A DNA stretch of 64,000 bases, taken from Betaproteobacteria bacterium HGW-Betaproteobacteria-9. GTDB lineage: Bacteria; Pseudomonadota; Gammaproteobacteria; Burkholderiales; Burkholderiaceae_C. This document shows positions 25,848 through 34,119 of the stretch, one piece after another. The stretch lies in NCBI GenBank assembly GCA_002842215.1, contig PHCC01000013.1:1-64000 (forward strand). Direction: 5' to 3'. The position numbers were made by a program, and so were the translations under genes. The notes under the pieces were generated by a model. The model did no database searches. It was not told where the DNA came from and worked only from the letters and a program-made list of their open reading frames with translations. Numbering within the stretch: the first letter of the stretch is position 1; the number at the start of each line of letters is the position of its first letter.

Positions 25848-27080
25848 ATGAAAACCGAACGCTTCGAATTCACAGGCCACGACGGCTCGCTGTTGGCCGC
25901 TCGACTGGACCTGCCCGAAGGCCCGGTGCGCGCCAGCGCGATCCTGGCGCACTGCTTCACCTGCTCGAAAGACATCCCGGCGGCGCGGCGCATCGCAGGT
26001 CGTCTGGCGGCGCGTGGCATCGCGGTGCTGCGCTTTGACTTCACCGGCCTGGGCCACTCGGGCGGAGAGTTCGCCAACACCAACTTCAGCTCCAATGTGG
26101 AAGACCTGCACGCCGCCGTACGCGCGCTGGCGCAGCGCAGCATGTCGCCGCAATTGCTGATTGGCCACTCGCTGGGCGGGGCCGCCGTGCTGAAGGCTGC
26201 GCCCGATGTAGAAGGCCTGCGTGCCGTGGTCACCGTGGGAGCGCCCGCCGACCCTTCGCATGTGACCCACCACATGGCCGAACAGATTGAAATCATCCGG
26301 CGCGAAGGCAGTGCCACCGTGCATCTCGCGGGACGCCCGTTCGAGTTTCGGCAGCAATTTCTGGACGACATCAGCAGCCAGTCACTTGAATCGGCGCTGG
26401 GCCGTCTGCGTGTGGCGCTGCTGGTGATGCACGCACCCAATGATCTGACCGTTGGCATCGAACACGCGGCCCGGATCTTCATGGCCGCGAAGCACCCGAA
26501 AAGTTTTGTGTCGCTCGACAAGGCCGACCACCTTGTGAGCCGCGAAGAAGATGCCGAGTACGCAGCCGAGGTCATTGCCAGCTGGTCCGCGCGCTACCTC
26601 GATCCGGCACCCGCCGCTTCTTTCCCCGAGGCACCGGAAGGTGTGGTTCGCGTGGCCGAAGCACAAGTGGGCGGCTTCAAGCAAGACGTCACCATCAACG
26701 CCCGTCACCAGCTCGTGGCCGGCGAGCCGCTCAGCGCAGGCGGCACCGACCTCGGGCCGAGCCCCTACCAGCTTCTGTCCGCCGGGCTGGGCGCCTGCAC
26801 CACCATGACACTGCGCATGTACGCCAACCTCAAGAAGATACCCCTGACCCATGTGACCTGCGACGTGACCCACAACAAGGCCCACCTGGCAGACAGCCAG
26901 CAACTGGGGGCAGGCCAGGACAAGGTGGATGTCTTCAGGCGACACATCCGGCTGGAAGGAGACTTGTCCGACCAGCAGCGAGAGGCCCTGCTGCGCATTG
27001 CCGACAAATGCCCGGTTCACCAAACCCTGCACGGGCAGGCCTTGGTGCAGACCGAGCTGGAGATCGCCGCAACGCCCTGA
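25848..27080 (+). CDS. Alpha/beta hydrolase fused to an OsmC-family domain
   Basis: A 410-aa two-domain protein. Residues 1 to about 255 are an alpha/beta hydrolase with nucleophile S108 in GHSLGG and the AHCFTCSKD motif near residue 35. Residues about 270-410 are an OsmC/Ohr-type domain with the peroxidatic cysteine in GLGACTTMTLR and the second in DKCPVHQTL. OsmC proteins reduce organic hydroperoxides; the fused hydrolase could release the peroxide from an ester, but this is inference. The fusion is a recurrent annotated architecture in proteobacteria. No ECF-type element was found upstream. Confidence 0.88.
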   Translation: MKTERFEFTGHDGSLLAARLDLPEGPVRASAILAHCFTCSKDIPAARRIAGRLAARGIAVLRFDFTGLGHSGGEFANTNFSSNVEDLHAAVRALAQRSMSPQLLIGHSLGGAAVLKAAPDVEGLRAVVTVGAPADPSHVTHHMAEQIEIIRREGSATVHLAGRPFEFRQQFLDDISSQSLESALGRLRVALLVMHAPNDLTVGIEHAARIFMAAKHPKSFVSLDKADHLVSREEDAEYAAEVIASWSARYLDPAPAASFPEAPEGVVRVAEAQVGGFKQDVTINARHQLVAGEPLSAGGTDLGPSPYQLLSAGLGACTTMTLRMYANLKKIPLTHVTCDVTHNKAHLADSQQLGAGQDKVDVFRRHIRLEGDLSDQQREALLRIADKCPVHQTLHGQALVQTELEIAATP

Positions 27081-27119
27081 GGCGCTCAAGGCAAGGTGAA
27101 GTCAGGTTGTGACCCGACC

Positions 27120-27815
27120 TCAAGCGCCCAGCTTCACCGCCAGTGTGGTGAAGTCGTCCACCACAAAACTGCAATCGGGATGCGGATCGGGATCGGGCGG
27201 CCCAGCCGGGCCCCACTCCAAGGGTCGGCGCACAAAGGCTGTGCGGTAGCCACTGGCGCGTGCCGCGTTCAGATCAAAGTTGTGGCAGGCCACCATCAGG
27301 ATCTGGGATGGCTCCAGGCCCAGCCAGGTGGCGACCTGCGCGTAGGCCTCAGGCTGAGGTTTGTACACGCCGATCATCTCGCATGAGATCACGGCGTTCC
27401 ATTCAAAGTCGTTGCGACGAGAGACCGCGACAACCATGGCCAACGGCAGCATGGTGAACGACACCACCGGGTACTTGCGTTTCATCCGGTTGAGCGCGGC
27501 GGGGAAATCGGGCCAGGTGTTCAGCCCGTACCAAGCGCGGTGTATCTGCCATCGGTCTTGGGCTGTGAAGCGCTGAAGGTCGTGAATCGCCAACACGCCA
27601 TCGAGCTCCGTGCGGTGCACGTCGTCCATGTTGAAGGTGGGTCGCACCTGACCGACGATGGCTTTTATCGCCGCACGCCGGTAGTCATTGGTCACCTGGT
27701 GCCAGTCGCGCGCCAGCCCATGGCGATGACCCACCTGGGTGAACGCCTCCACGAGACCGGTGTGCCAGTCGAGTACCGTACCGCCTGTGTCAAATGCAAG
27801 CGCCTGGATGTCCAT
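27120..27815 (-). CDS. HAD-superfamily hydrolase, 2-haloacid dehalogenase type
   Basis: A 231-aa haloacid dehalogenase-like protein. Motif I is AFDTGGTVLDW with nucleophile Asp at residue 8, motif II lies in VVSFTMLPLAM, the lysine motif in GVYKPQPEAY, and the motif III region is LMVACHNFDLNAA. The order and length match type II dehalogenases, although the substrate is open and many such proteins are phosphatases. It is transcribed toward the hydrolase-OsmC gene (convergent). No obvious promoter element was identified. Confidence 0.82.
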   Translation of the reverse strand: MDIQALAFDTGGTVLDWHTGLVEAFTQVGHRHGLARDWHQVTNDYRRAAIKAIVGQVRPTFNMDDVHRTELDGVLAIHDLQRFTAQDRWQIHRAWYGLNTWPDFPAALNRMKRKYPVVSFTMLPLAMVVAVSRRNDFEWNAVISCEMIGVYKPQPEAYAQVATWLGLEPSQILMVACHNFDLNAARASGYRTAFVRRPLEWGPAGPPDPDPHPDCSFVVDDFTTLAVKLGA

Positions 27816-28057
27816 GCTGCGGTCTCCTGAAGCGGGTGATCGGCCTCAGCCACTCCCCAATGGGTTTGCAAGTGAACGTGTTTCTGGGTGCGATAGCGTT
27901 TCGCATCGCCCAGATCGAAATAGGTGAACCGGAGGGCTAACCGCAAGATCTCCGCCTGTGCAATGCGACACGACGGAAAGGGTTGCCTCTTCGTAGCCAT
28001 TCGCCCGCGCGGACAGGTCGCCAGGTGGAGTTGCCCGGCCCCATCGATTTGCGGCGC

Positions 28058-28627
28058 TCAATCGACCTTGTAGGCTGCGAAGCGCTCGTCCATCTTGGTG
28101 CCGAAGGCGTGGTTGGAATAGTTGCTCAGCACCTTTACCGACACCGCCAGAACGATGTAGAGGAGATCTCGCTCCTGGTAGCCCGCGTCGATGAATGCCT
28201 TGACGGCGGCGGGGCTGGGCTGACCCAGGCTCTTGACCATCTCGGTGGTGACATCAAAGAGCGCGGCCAGCTTCGCGTCGGGGATGGGCTGGTGACCGCG
28301 GATGGCCTGCAGCACTGGCGCCGACACGCCCGACATCTTGTCCGCGATCATGCTGTGCGCGGCTGTGCAGTAGGTGCAGCCATTGGTTCGGCTGACCGCG
28401 AGGAACACCACTTCCTGTTCGGCGGGCGTGAGGCCCGACTCGCCACGGAACAAGCCATAGCCGTGCAGATAGGTGCTGAGCACGGCCGGTGCATTGGCCA
28501 TGTTGGCGTACATGTTGGGAATGAAACCCACCTGCTTTAGAGCGGTGTCGAGGATCTCTTTCTGCGCGCCCTGGGCGTCTGCGTGGACCACGGGCTGAAG
28601 TTGCTGGATGTAAGGGGTTACTGACAT
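28058..28627 (-). CDS. AhpD-like carboxymuconolactone decarboxylase family protein
   Basis: A 189-aa alkylhydroperoxidase-like protein. The redox centre is SRTNGCTYCTAAHSM: a CXXC followed by the conserved histidine, the AhpD proton-relay arrangement. It is all-helical and cytoplasmic. The ATG at 28627 has CAGGAG upstream. An ECF-type element lies 43 bp before it. E. coli YnjA, encoded next to ynjBCD, is a member of the same superfamily; here the ynj operon is 30 kb away but has the same type of promoter element. Confidence 0.85.
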   Translation of the reverse strand: MSVTPYIQQLQPVVHADAQGAQKEILDTALKQVGFIPNMYANMANAPAVLSTYLHGYGLFRGESGLTPAEQEVVFLAVSRTNGCTYCTAAHSMIADKMSGVSAPVLQAIRGHQPIPDAKLAALFDVTTEMVKSLGQPSPAAVKAFIDAGYQERDLLYIVLAVSVKVLSNYSNHAFGTKMDERFAAYKVD

Positions 28628-28670
28628 GTGAAGGGCTCCTGTGAGTGAACTGAAATCAGCCGCAATCGGT

Positions 28671-28700
28671 CGCTTCGGACCTGTTCGGCGGGGCGTGACA
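28671..28700 (-). promoter_or_regulatory. ECF-type promoter element upstream of the AhpD-like gene
   Basis: Minus strand: TGTCACG, 16 bp, CGAAGCG. It shares the TGTCACG block with the divergent element at 28815, and its downstream block is the least typical of the set. Confidence 0.5.
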
Positions 28701-28814
28701 TTGATGCTATGGGCACTCCAGCGGTTGCGCTCCACCGAACGTCTCGGCTTTGTGACCCATCGTCCTCTTGCCACGTGAGTGACTCGCCGTCACAAGGTCC
28801 AACGCAAAAAAACC

Positions 28815-28844
28815 TGTCACGTTTTTTCAAGCTGTTGCGACCAA
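28815..28844 (+). promoter_or_regulatory. ECF-type promoter element upstream of the DUF4148 gene
   Basis: TGTCACG, 16 bp, CGACCAA, ending 51 bp before the ATG at 28896. It is divergent from the AhpD-like gene's element. Confidence 0.6.
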
Positions 28845-28895
28845 GGTCATGACGGCACTGCAGATCGCAGCGCTGCAAACCCGAAGGAAAACATC

Positions 28896-29375
28896 ATGAA
28901 AACCCTCCTCACCGTTGTGGCCATCGCCCTCTCCACACTCACCGCTGGTCAAGCATTGGCTTCAGGCTCGGCACCTTCCAAAACACGCGCCGAGGTGAAA
29001 GCCGAACTGGCAGAAGCTGTTCGCAGCGGAAACATGATTGCCCACGGCGATAGCGGCGCCACTTTGAAAGAGCTGTATCCGCATCGCTACGCCCAACAAC
29101 CAGCCCACCCGGGGAAAACCCGCGCTGAAGTACAGGCCGAGTTGGCTGAAGCCATTCGCAGCGGCAACATGATCACCAACAGCGAACGAGGTGCCACTTT
29201 GAAGGAGCTGTACCCCCATCGCTACAGCCAAAAAACCGTCGTCATCGGCAAGACGCGCGCCGAAGTGAAGGCTGAACTGGTCAAAGCCGTTCGCAGCGGC
29301 AACGCGATCATCGGCGGTGAACGGGGCGCCACCTTCCGGCACAACTTCCCTGGTTTGAATGCGCAACGGTCCTGA
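28896..29375 (+). CDS. Exported DUF4148 protein with three tandem repeats
   Basis: A 159-aa secreted protein: signal peptide (cleaved near residue 23 after ALA) and then three copies of a repeat of about 44 residues. Each contains KTRAEV(K/Q)AEL, a (A/K)AVRSGN-type helix and, in the first two, GATLKELYPHRY. DUF4148 proteins are small periplasmic proteins of Burkholderiales with unknown function, usually with one or two such units. AAGGA precedes the ATG. It lies upstream of an ECF sigma factor and has an ECF-type element of its own. Confidence 0.85.
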   Translation: MKTLLTVVAIALSTLTAGQALASGSAPSKTRAEVKAELAEAVRSGNMIAHGDSGATLKELYPHRYAQQPAHPGKTRAEVQAELAEAIRSGNMITNSERGATLKELYPHRYSQKTVVIGKTRAEVKAELVKAVRSGNAIIGGERGATFRHNFPGLNAQRS

Positions 29376-29666
29376 GCAATGGCTGCAGCCGTGAGGCAAG
29401 GTTCACCGAACTGGACCGTTCGCACGGAACCGGCGTCAACCGCCCCAAAGCGCTTCCCCAAACAATGGAGGCGCTTATTCTTTGGCTGGCACAGCGGTGG
29501 CTGGATTCACCAGCGCGCGGTCATGTCGATCAGCACATTGCCTCGCAACGAGAAGATTCTTCATGGGGTCCGTTGGGGTGTAAGGCTCGGTCCACGTCGA
29601 CCGACTGAGTCACACAGATGTGCATTGTTCGCATATGGCGCCCAACACCACCCGGAGACATGCCCC
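29376..29666. other. Intergenic region upstream of the first ECF sigma gene
   Basis: 291 bp. Apart from the ECF-type element at 29579-29608 no gene or structure was recognised; the open frame that extends the sigma gene upstream lacks family homology. Confidence 0.45.
29579..29608 (+). promoter_or_regulatory. ECF-type promoter element upstream of the sigma factor gene
   Basis: TGTAAGG, 16 bp, CGACTGA, ending 58 bp before the sigma-factor ATG. Suggests autoregulation. Confidence 0.7.
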
Positions 29667-30272
29667 ATGACTACCCCTCCAGCATCCCTAGCTACTCATA
29701 CCGAAACTCAAGCACCGGAGGATCCCTGGCTGCCATTGCGCCGGCGATTGGTTCGCCACGCCCGCATGGTTGTTCATGAACCCGCTTTGGCCGAAGATCT
29801 GGCGCAGGAAACCTTGGTAAGCGTCTTGGAAAACTCGGAGTTGCACCGGGGCGAGGCCTCCATCACCACTTGGGCCATCGCTATTCTCAAGAACAAGATC
29901 GCCGACTGGTACCGTTCCCCGCACCAGCGCCGCCGCGTGTACATCAGCGGCGATGACGACGGGGCCGACTCCACCGAGGGGCTGTTCGATGAGCAAGGCA
30001 GCTACCTGGAACCGGTGCCCGTGTGGGAGCAGCCAGATGGCCGAGAGGCGCAACGCCAGATTATGTCCACACTGGATGGCTGTCTGCGCCGCCTGCCAAC
30101 CCAGACCGGTCGTGTGTTCATGATGCGCGAATGGTTGGGTTTCGAAACCTCCGAAATTTGCGAGCAATTGGGTCTCACCGCCGATAACTGCCGCATGATC
30201 CTGCACCGCGCCCGCATGGGCTTGCGCCAGTGCATGTCGGCCCATGGCCAAGTTGCAGGGAGCGCCGCATGA
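29667..30272 (+). CDS. ECF-type RNA polymerase sigma factor (first copy)
   Basis: A 201-aa group 4 sigma factor. Region 2 spans about residues 25-95 (ALAEDLAQETLVSVLEN for the core-binding and -10 helix, then WAIAILKNKIADWYR), and region 4 spans about 135-190 with the HTH (LPTQTGRVFMMREWLGFETSEICEQLGLTADNCRMILHRARMGLR). A 35-residue acidic linker lies between them. The ATG at 29667 has CGGAGA upstream and gives normal ECF length. It overlaps a zf-HC2 gene by 4 nt, the usual sigma/anti-sigma pair. It is clearly paralogous to the sigma factor at 32946-33584. Confidence 0.93.
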   Translation: MTTPPASLATHTETQAPEDPWLPLRRRLVRHARMVVHEPALAEDLAQETLVSVLENSELHRGEASITTWAIAILKNKIADWYRSPHQRRRVYISGDDDGADSTEGLFDEQGSYLEPVPVWEQPDGREAQRQIMSTLDGCLRRLPTQTGRVFMMREWLGFETSEICEQLGLTADNCRMILHRARMGLRQCMSAHGQVAGSAA

Positions 30273-30499
30273 ATATCTTTCACTCCTGTGAACGGGCTGC
30301 TGAACTCATGTCTCAGGCGCTGGACGAACCGCTGGACCTGGCCGATCAGATGCGGTTGCGCATCCACCTCAAGATGTGCCGCAACTGCCAGGAAGTGGAA
30401 CAGCAGATGGCCACGCTGCACATCCTGGCACCCCAATTGGGATTGTTCGATCTGGACAAAAACGACGATCCGGATCCACCCATGGCAAAAACAGATTGA
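30269..30499 (+). CDS. Zinc-finger (zf-HC2) anti-sigma factor
   Basis: A 76-aa soluble protein with the zinc-binding anti-sigma motif: an early cysteine (HSCERAAEL) and HLKMCRNC (HX3CX2C). There is no transmembrane segment, so it is a cytoplasmic sensor, probably of redox state or metals through its Cys/His zinc site. Start overlaps the sigma stop (ATGA). It would hold the upstream sigma factor until oxidised or stripped of zinc. Confidence 0.88.
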   Translation: MNIFHSCERAAELMSQALDEPLDLADQMRLRIHLKMCRNCQEVEQQMATLHILAPQLGLFDLDKNDDPDPPMAKTD

Positions 30500-30500
30500 G

Positions 30501-31322
30501 TCAGGCCAACTGCGACACCCAGGCGCCTGGTGCCAGTCCGAGCTTGCGGACGAAAGCGCGGGACAGCGCGCTCGCGCTGCCGTAGCCCACTTCTTCGGCC
30601 ACCTGTTTGATGGCCACTCCGCGTGCCATCAGCCGCTGCGCTGTCAGCACGCGCCAGGAGGCCAGGTAGTCGGCCGGTGTCTGTCCGGTCACGTTCCTGA
30701 ACCGCACCGCGAAACGCGCCCGGGACATCCCAGCCAGGGAAGCCATGCCGGGTAGATCCCACTCATGTGCAGGTGCTTCATGCAGGGCTGCAAGCACCGG
30801 CCCCAGCCGCGCATCCGCAAGACCTGCCAATGTGCCACCCTGGGCCAGGCCCTGGGCCAAGCAATGGCGCAGAAGCCGGACCATGAGCACCTCGCACAGC
30901 CGATCCAGCACCCCCTGGCGACCTGGGTGTTCGTGGAACGCCTCATCGAACATGAGTTCCAGCAAGGCATCCACCCCGGGCATTTGGGTCAAGGGCACCC
31001 TGACCAGAGCGGGCAAAGAAGCGGTAATGGGATTGATGCCAGTTCCACCGAACTGCACCGTGGCACACACCACGTCGGCGCCAGCCACTTCGTCGGCCAC
31101 CAGGCGGTGCTGATCGGGCCGGGGAAGGAACATCAGCGTGGGTTCGGTCACCGCAAAACGCCGCCGTCCCACGCCCCGCACCTGCACGTCGCCGCTGCGG
31201 ATCAGGTGCAGGTGACCCCTCTGGGTGTCCCGCTCGAAGTCGTGGATACCACAGATGTTGCCGGTGTAGAAGACACCCGCATGGAGGGAAAAGCTGTTGA
31301 GCAGGTTGGCCAGTGGGTCCAT
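30501..31322 (-). CDS. AraC-family transcriptional regulator
   Basis: A 273-aa regulator with an N-terminal cupin-like sensor (about 10-180; RRFAVTEPTLMFLPRPDQHRLV) and a C-terminal double HTH (about 185-270; MSRARFAVRFRNVTGQTPADYLASWR and KQVAEEVGYGSASALSRAF). It is convergent with the anti-sigma gene and divergent from the glutaredoxin gene, which it may control. Ligand unknown. Related to cupin_6 AraC regulators that often sit next to redox genes. Confidence 0.88.
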   Translation of the reverse strand: MDPLANLLNSFSLHAGVFYTGNICGIHDFERDTQRGHLHLIRSGDVQVRGVGRRRFAVTEPTLMFLPRPDQHRLVADEVAGADVVCATVQFGGTGINPITASLPALVRVPLTQMPGVDALLELMFDEAFHEHPGRQGVLDRLCEVLMVRLLRHCLAQGLAQGGTLAGLADARLGPVLAALHEAPAHEWDLPGMASLAGMSRARFAVRFRNVTGQTPADYLASWRVLTAQRLMARGVAIKQVAEEVGYGSASALSRAFVRKLGLAPGAWVSQLA

Positions 31323-31427
31323 GCGAAATCGATACTTAAGGTCAATAAATTAGGTATATGAGTCACCCATCGTACCAAAATGACCGATAAATTGAGGTTT
31401 TCATCACAACACCATAAGGAACTCGCC

Positions 31428-31709
31428 ATGGCATTGATCACCTTTTACAGCGCCCAGGGTTGCGGCTACTGCAGCGCGGCCGAAAATCTCCTGCGACGAA
31501 AAGGCTTCACGCAGTGGCACAAGATCGCCGTAGATCATGAACCCGACATGCTGGAGAAAATGATCGAGTTGACAGGGCGGCGCACGGTCCCGCAGATCTT
31601 TGTCGGTGCTGTCCATATCGGAGGATTCGACGATTTGGTCGCGCTGGATCGCGCGGGCAAGCTCGACGGTTTGCTGAGTGCTTGCCAATGCAAGCGTTCG
31701 CAAGATTGA
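31428..31709 (+). CDS. Glutaredoxin
   Basis: A 93-aa cytoplasmic glutaredoxin. The redox pair is CGYC in YSAQGCGYCSAAENLL, the cis-proline segment is RRTVPQIFVGAVHIGGFDD, which binds glutathione. AAGGAA lies upstream of the ATG at 31428; the open frame extends further 5' without homology. It has a C-terminal CQC. Divergent from the AraC regulator and convergent with the thioredoxin-like gene. Confidence 0.92.
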   Translation: MALITFYSAQGCGYCSAAENLLRRKGFTQWHKIAVDHEPDMLEKMIELTGRRTVPQIFVGAVHIGGFDDLVALDRAGKLDGLLSACQCKRSQD

Positions 31710-31736
31710 GGCGCATGCATGCGATTCAACGCGCGT

Positions 31737-32144
31737 TCAAACAACACGCCCCGTCGTGCGAAGTTCCTTCAGCAGCGGCTGCCAGGTCTGCGCATGGCTC
31801 CCAGAAATGCTCAAGGCTCCAGAGGTCACGGAATCGCACAGGCGCAACAGCGTGGCCGCATGGGGTGTGACTGGTCCCGAAAAGCAGAGTTCGCCAGCAG
31901 CATTCAGGATCAGGATCGTGGGAAAGGTGCTGATATCCAAGTCATGCTGGTAGTCCTCCAGCTCCTCGATGTCGATCCAGTGCGCGGAGCATCCTGGCCT
32001 CTGCTCTTTCAAGGCATCGAAGGTCGCTCGGTATTCCCGATAGGATCCGCACCACTCGGCACACAAACAGAGCACCTGGATCGGTCCTGAAGCGCTGTGT
32101 CCCTGCGCGCTGGTGTGCAGGCGCGATAGAAGGGAGTCCGACAT
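31737..32144 (-). CDS. Thioredoxin-like protein with a CGSY active-site variant
   Basis: A 135-aa protein of thioredoxin fold. The usual WCxxC site reads LCAEWCGSYREY, so only the first cysteine remains and the resolving cysteine is Tyr; the cis-proline segment is DISTFPTILILN. It may work by a monothiol mechanism or as a chaperone rather than a disulfide reductase. The ATG at 32144 is preferred; a GTG at 32153 overlapping the previous stop is possible. Last gene of the nrtS-sigma-anti-sigma-CMD operon. Confidence 0.78.
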   Translation of the reverse strand: MSDSLLSRLHTSAQGHSASGPIQVLCLCAEWCGSYREYRATFDALKEQRPGCSAHWIDIEELEDYQHDLDISTFPTILILNAAGELCFSGPVTPHAATLLRLCDSVTSGALSISGSHAQTWQPLLKELRTTGRVV

Positions 32145-32149
32145 CGAAC

Positions 32150-32719
32150 TCACACTTTGCCGCCCGAAGATGCCTCGGCATCAAGAAAAGCCAACAAGGG
32201 CTGATAGCCCTCGTCACGCAGGGCCTGCCCCCGCGCCGAAAACACGCCCGGATTGCCTTTCACGCCGTGCCCCTCCAGCAAACGGTTCATGAAATTGAAG
32301 AGGCACACGGTCAGCACGGTTTCGTGCAATGCGGCTTCACTCCAACCGGCGGCAAACACCTGTTGCGCATCGGCCTCGGTCATGCGCGAAGGTTCCTGCG
32401 TGAGTTTGCGCGCATAGCGCAGCAGCGGCTTGAGCCGCTCGTCCACGTCGGCGCCGTCGATGTCGGTCAGCAGGCGCTCCAGCGTGCCGGCCTCCAGCCC
32501 GAACGCCTTGGCGGTCTCGGCGTGCACGCCAAAACAGTATTGACAGGCGTTGAGCCCGGAGACGTAGGCCGCAATCAGCTCCTTGTACCGGGGCTCCAAC
32601 GGCCCTTCGTTGCGCAGCGCGGCGGTGTGGAACTCGACCAATGCGCGGCCAGCCTGCGGGTTGAGCGTCAGGATGTGGCGAACGCCTGCATCCTCGGGCA
32701 GCGATTTGAAGAAGCTCAT
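32150..32719 (-). CDS. AhpD/peroxidase-related carboxymuconolactone decarboxylase protein
   Basis: A 189-aa all-helical protein of the alkylhydroperoxidase core family (peroxidase-related enzyme type). The redox motif is GLNACQYCFGVHAETAKAFG: a CXXC and a histidine. Its start codon overlaps the anti-sigma stop by 4 nt. Likely reduces peroxides or acts as a thiol sensor in the same stress response controlled by the neighbouring ECF factor. Confidence 0.86.
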   Translation of the reverse strand: MSFFKSLPEDAGVRHILTLNPQAGRALVEFHTAALRNEGPLEPRYKELIAAYVSGLNACQYCFGVHAETAKAFGLEAGTLERLLTDIDGADVDERLKPLLRYARKLTQEPSRMTEADAQQVFAAGWSEAALHETVLTVCLFNFMNRLLEGHGVKGNPGVFSARGQALRDEGYQPLLAFLDAEASSGGKV

Positions 32720-32952
32720 GTGTCCTTGCCTTCCAGGTTTGGGGTGGTCGCAGCACCCTGTTCGTCGACCACCTCGTCCAGTCGTTCGGAATAAGCCTTC
32801 ATCGCCTTGCGCAGAAACGGCACCTGCAGGCTGAAGTTCTTGCAACCGTCGCACATCATCAGGTGCAGGTTGAGCGACATCTTCTCGACCACCGACAGCT
32901 TGCGTTCTTGCGACTCGGAAACCAGGCGGGTGACTTCGCGGCAGTTCAGCAT
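32716..32952 (-). CDS. Zinc-finger (zf-HC2) anti-sigma factor, second copy
   Basis: A 78-aa cytoplasmic protein with NCREVTRLVSE and the HLMMCDGC zinc motif (HX3CX2C), then a helical tail. It pairs with the sigma factor that overlaps its start by 7 nt. Same design as the protein at 30269-30499. No membrane anchor is present. Confidence 0.87.
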   Translation of the reverse strand: MLNCREVTRLVSESQERKLSVVEKMSLNLHLMMCDGCKNFSLQVPFLRKAMKAYSERLDEVVDEQGAATTPNLEGKDT

Positions 32953-33584
32953 GATGCACCTCCCCGTGCAAACCAGCGGTCTTCCAGGCACTCTCGCAAG
33001 CGCAAGCGCGCCCGATGCAGCATCACATTGAGGTTGGTCGATGTGATGCCCACCTCGCTGCAGACTTCGCGCGCATCCAGGCCCACGTATTCACGCATCA
33101 TGAACACCTTGGCCTGCTGGCCTGGAAGTCCTTCCAGACACAGCTCGAACACCTTCCAGAACTGTTTGTCATGCAAGGTCTCGGTCGGATTGCCCCAGGT
33201 CGCAGGGCGCTCGTCGGCCTCCCACATGCCCCGGCTATTGAATAGTTCGGACAGATCGGCTTCCTCGTCGGCATCTCCCACAGGCTGATGGATCGAGACC
33301 AGGCGCTGACGTTGGCGTGAACGCAGGATGTCAGTGATCTTGTTCTTCAGGATGGCAAAGACCCAGGTCTTGAGGCTGGCCTTGCCGGCGTAGGCCGCCG
33401 TGTTCCTGAATGCCCCCATCAAGGCTTCCTGCACCGCGTCTTCGGCCAGTTGCGGGTCTCCCAGCTGCAGGGACGCGAACTTGACCATCTTGCCCCGCAG
33501 AGCGCTCAGCTCGGCCGGATCAACCTCTTGCGTCTGAGAAGCAATGTCTGGCGAACCCGTGGGCGGGGTCTTGGCAGCGCTCAT
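32946..33584 (-). CDS. ECF-type RNA polymerase sigma factor, second copy
   Basis: A 212-aa group 4 sigma factor. Region 2: PQLAEDAVQEALMGAFRN and TWVFAILKNKITDILRS; region 4: LPGQQAKVFMMREYVGLDAREVCSEVGITSTNLNVMLHRARLRLRE. It shares the FAILKNKI and VFMMREY/W segments with the copy at 29667, so the two are paralogues. The ATG at 33584 has AGGA upstream and overlaps the nrtS stop (ATGA). The longer open frame to 34178 is not supported by family length. Confidence 0.93.
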   Translation of the reverse strand: MSAAKTPPTGSPDIASQTQEVDPAELSALRGKMVKFASLQLGDPQLAEDAVQEALMGAFRNTAAYAGKASLKTWVFAILKNKITDILRSRQRQRLVSIHQPVGDADEEADLSELFNSRGMWEADERPATWGNPTETLHDKQFWKVFELCLEGLPGQQAKVFMMREYVGLDAREVCSEVGITSTNLNVMLHRARLRLRECLEDRWFARGGASC

Positions 33585-33805
33585 GTTGTGGTCCTGTTCG
33601 ACAACTGATTGCGCGCCGCGCTGTAGCTGGACACGGCGTATGGCACCAGGAAGTTCAGCAGCACATGGCCCCAGGCGATGGGCCCGCCAGCGAAGAACGC
33701 TTCGCCCTGATTGATCAGGTTGAGCACGCAACCCACGACCAGCGAAACACGCAACGCGCCCACCACGATGGGCCGGGAAATGACAGTGCAAAAAAAAGTC
33801 TGCAT
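33581..33805 (-). CDS. nrtS: NrtS-like small membrane protein
   Basis: A 74-aa integral membrane protein with two hydrophobic segments: RPIVVGALRVSLVVGCVLNLINQGEA, and HVLLNFLVPYAVSSYSA. These match the small NrtS proteins described as nitrate/nitrite transport components in marine bacteria. The ATG at 33805 has GGAG 7 nt upstream. It overlaps the ECF sigma gene by 4 nt, so it is the first gene of a sigma/anti-sigma operon. The presence of NrtS with sigma and anti-sigma genes suggests a role in the stress pathway rather than nitrate assimilation; no nitrate genes are near. Confidence 0.7.
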   Translation of the reverse strand: MQTFFCTVISRPIVVGALRVSLVVGCVLNLINQGEAFFAGGPIAWGHVLLNFLVPYAVSSYSAARNQLSNRTTT

Positions 33806-34119
33806 CGGATACTCCAAATGAGGTGGGCGTCACAAGAGCGAGGGCAGACGCCCTGCCAATGCCCGCCATTCTCGCGCAATCGGCTTGGTGCTCAGGCGCC
33901 GCAAGCAACGCCCCTCCGAGGCTGTACGGCAGGCGTCCAAGCGCCCCCCCCGAAAGCCATCGATGGCACGGTGATGCTGGAAGCGTCAGGGTGAACCTCT
34001 GGGTGCGGGTACAAGCTCCGCGCAGTTCCGGTGTCTGGCAGATTGCAGCTGCGGTTGCCATTGCAGCGCAGACGCCTGGTTTGAGTGACATACCCGCTCT
34101 CCGTGTGTTTTGACAAGCT

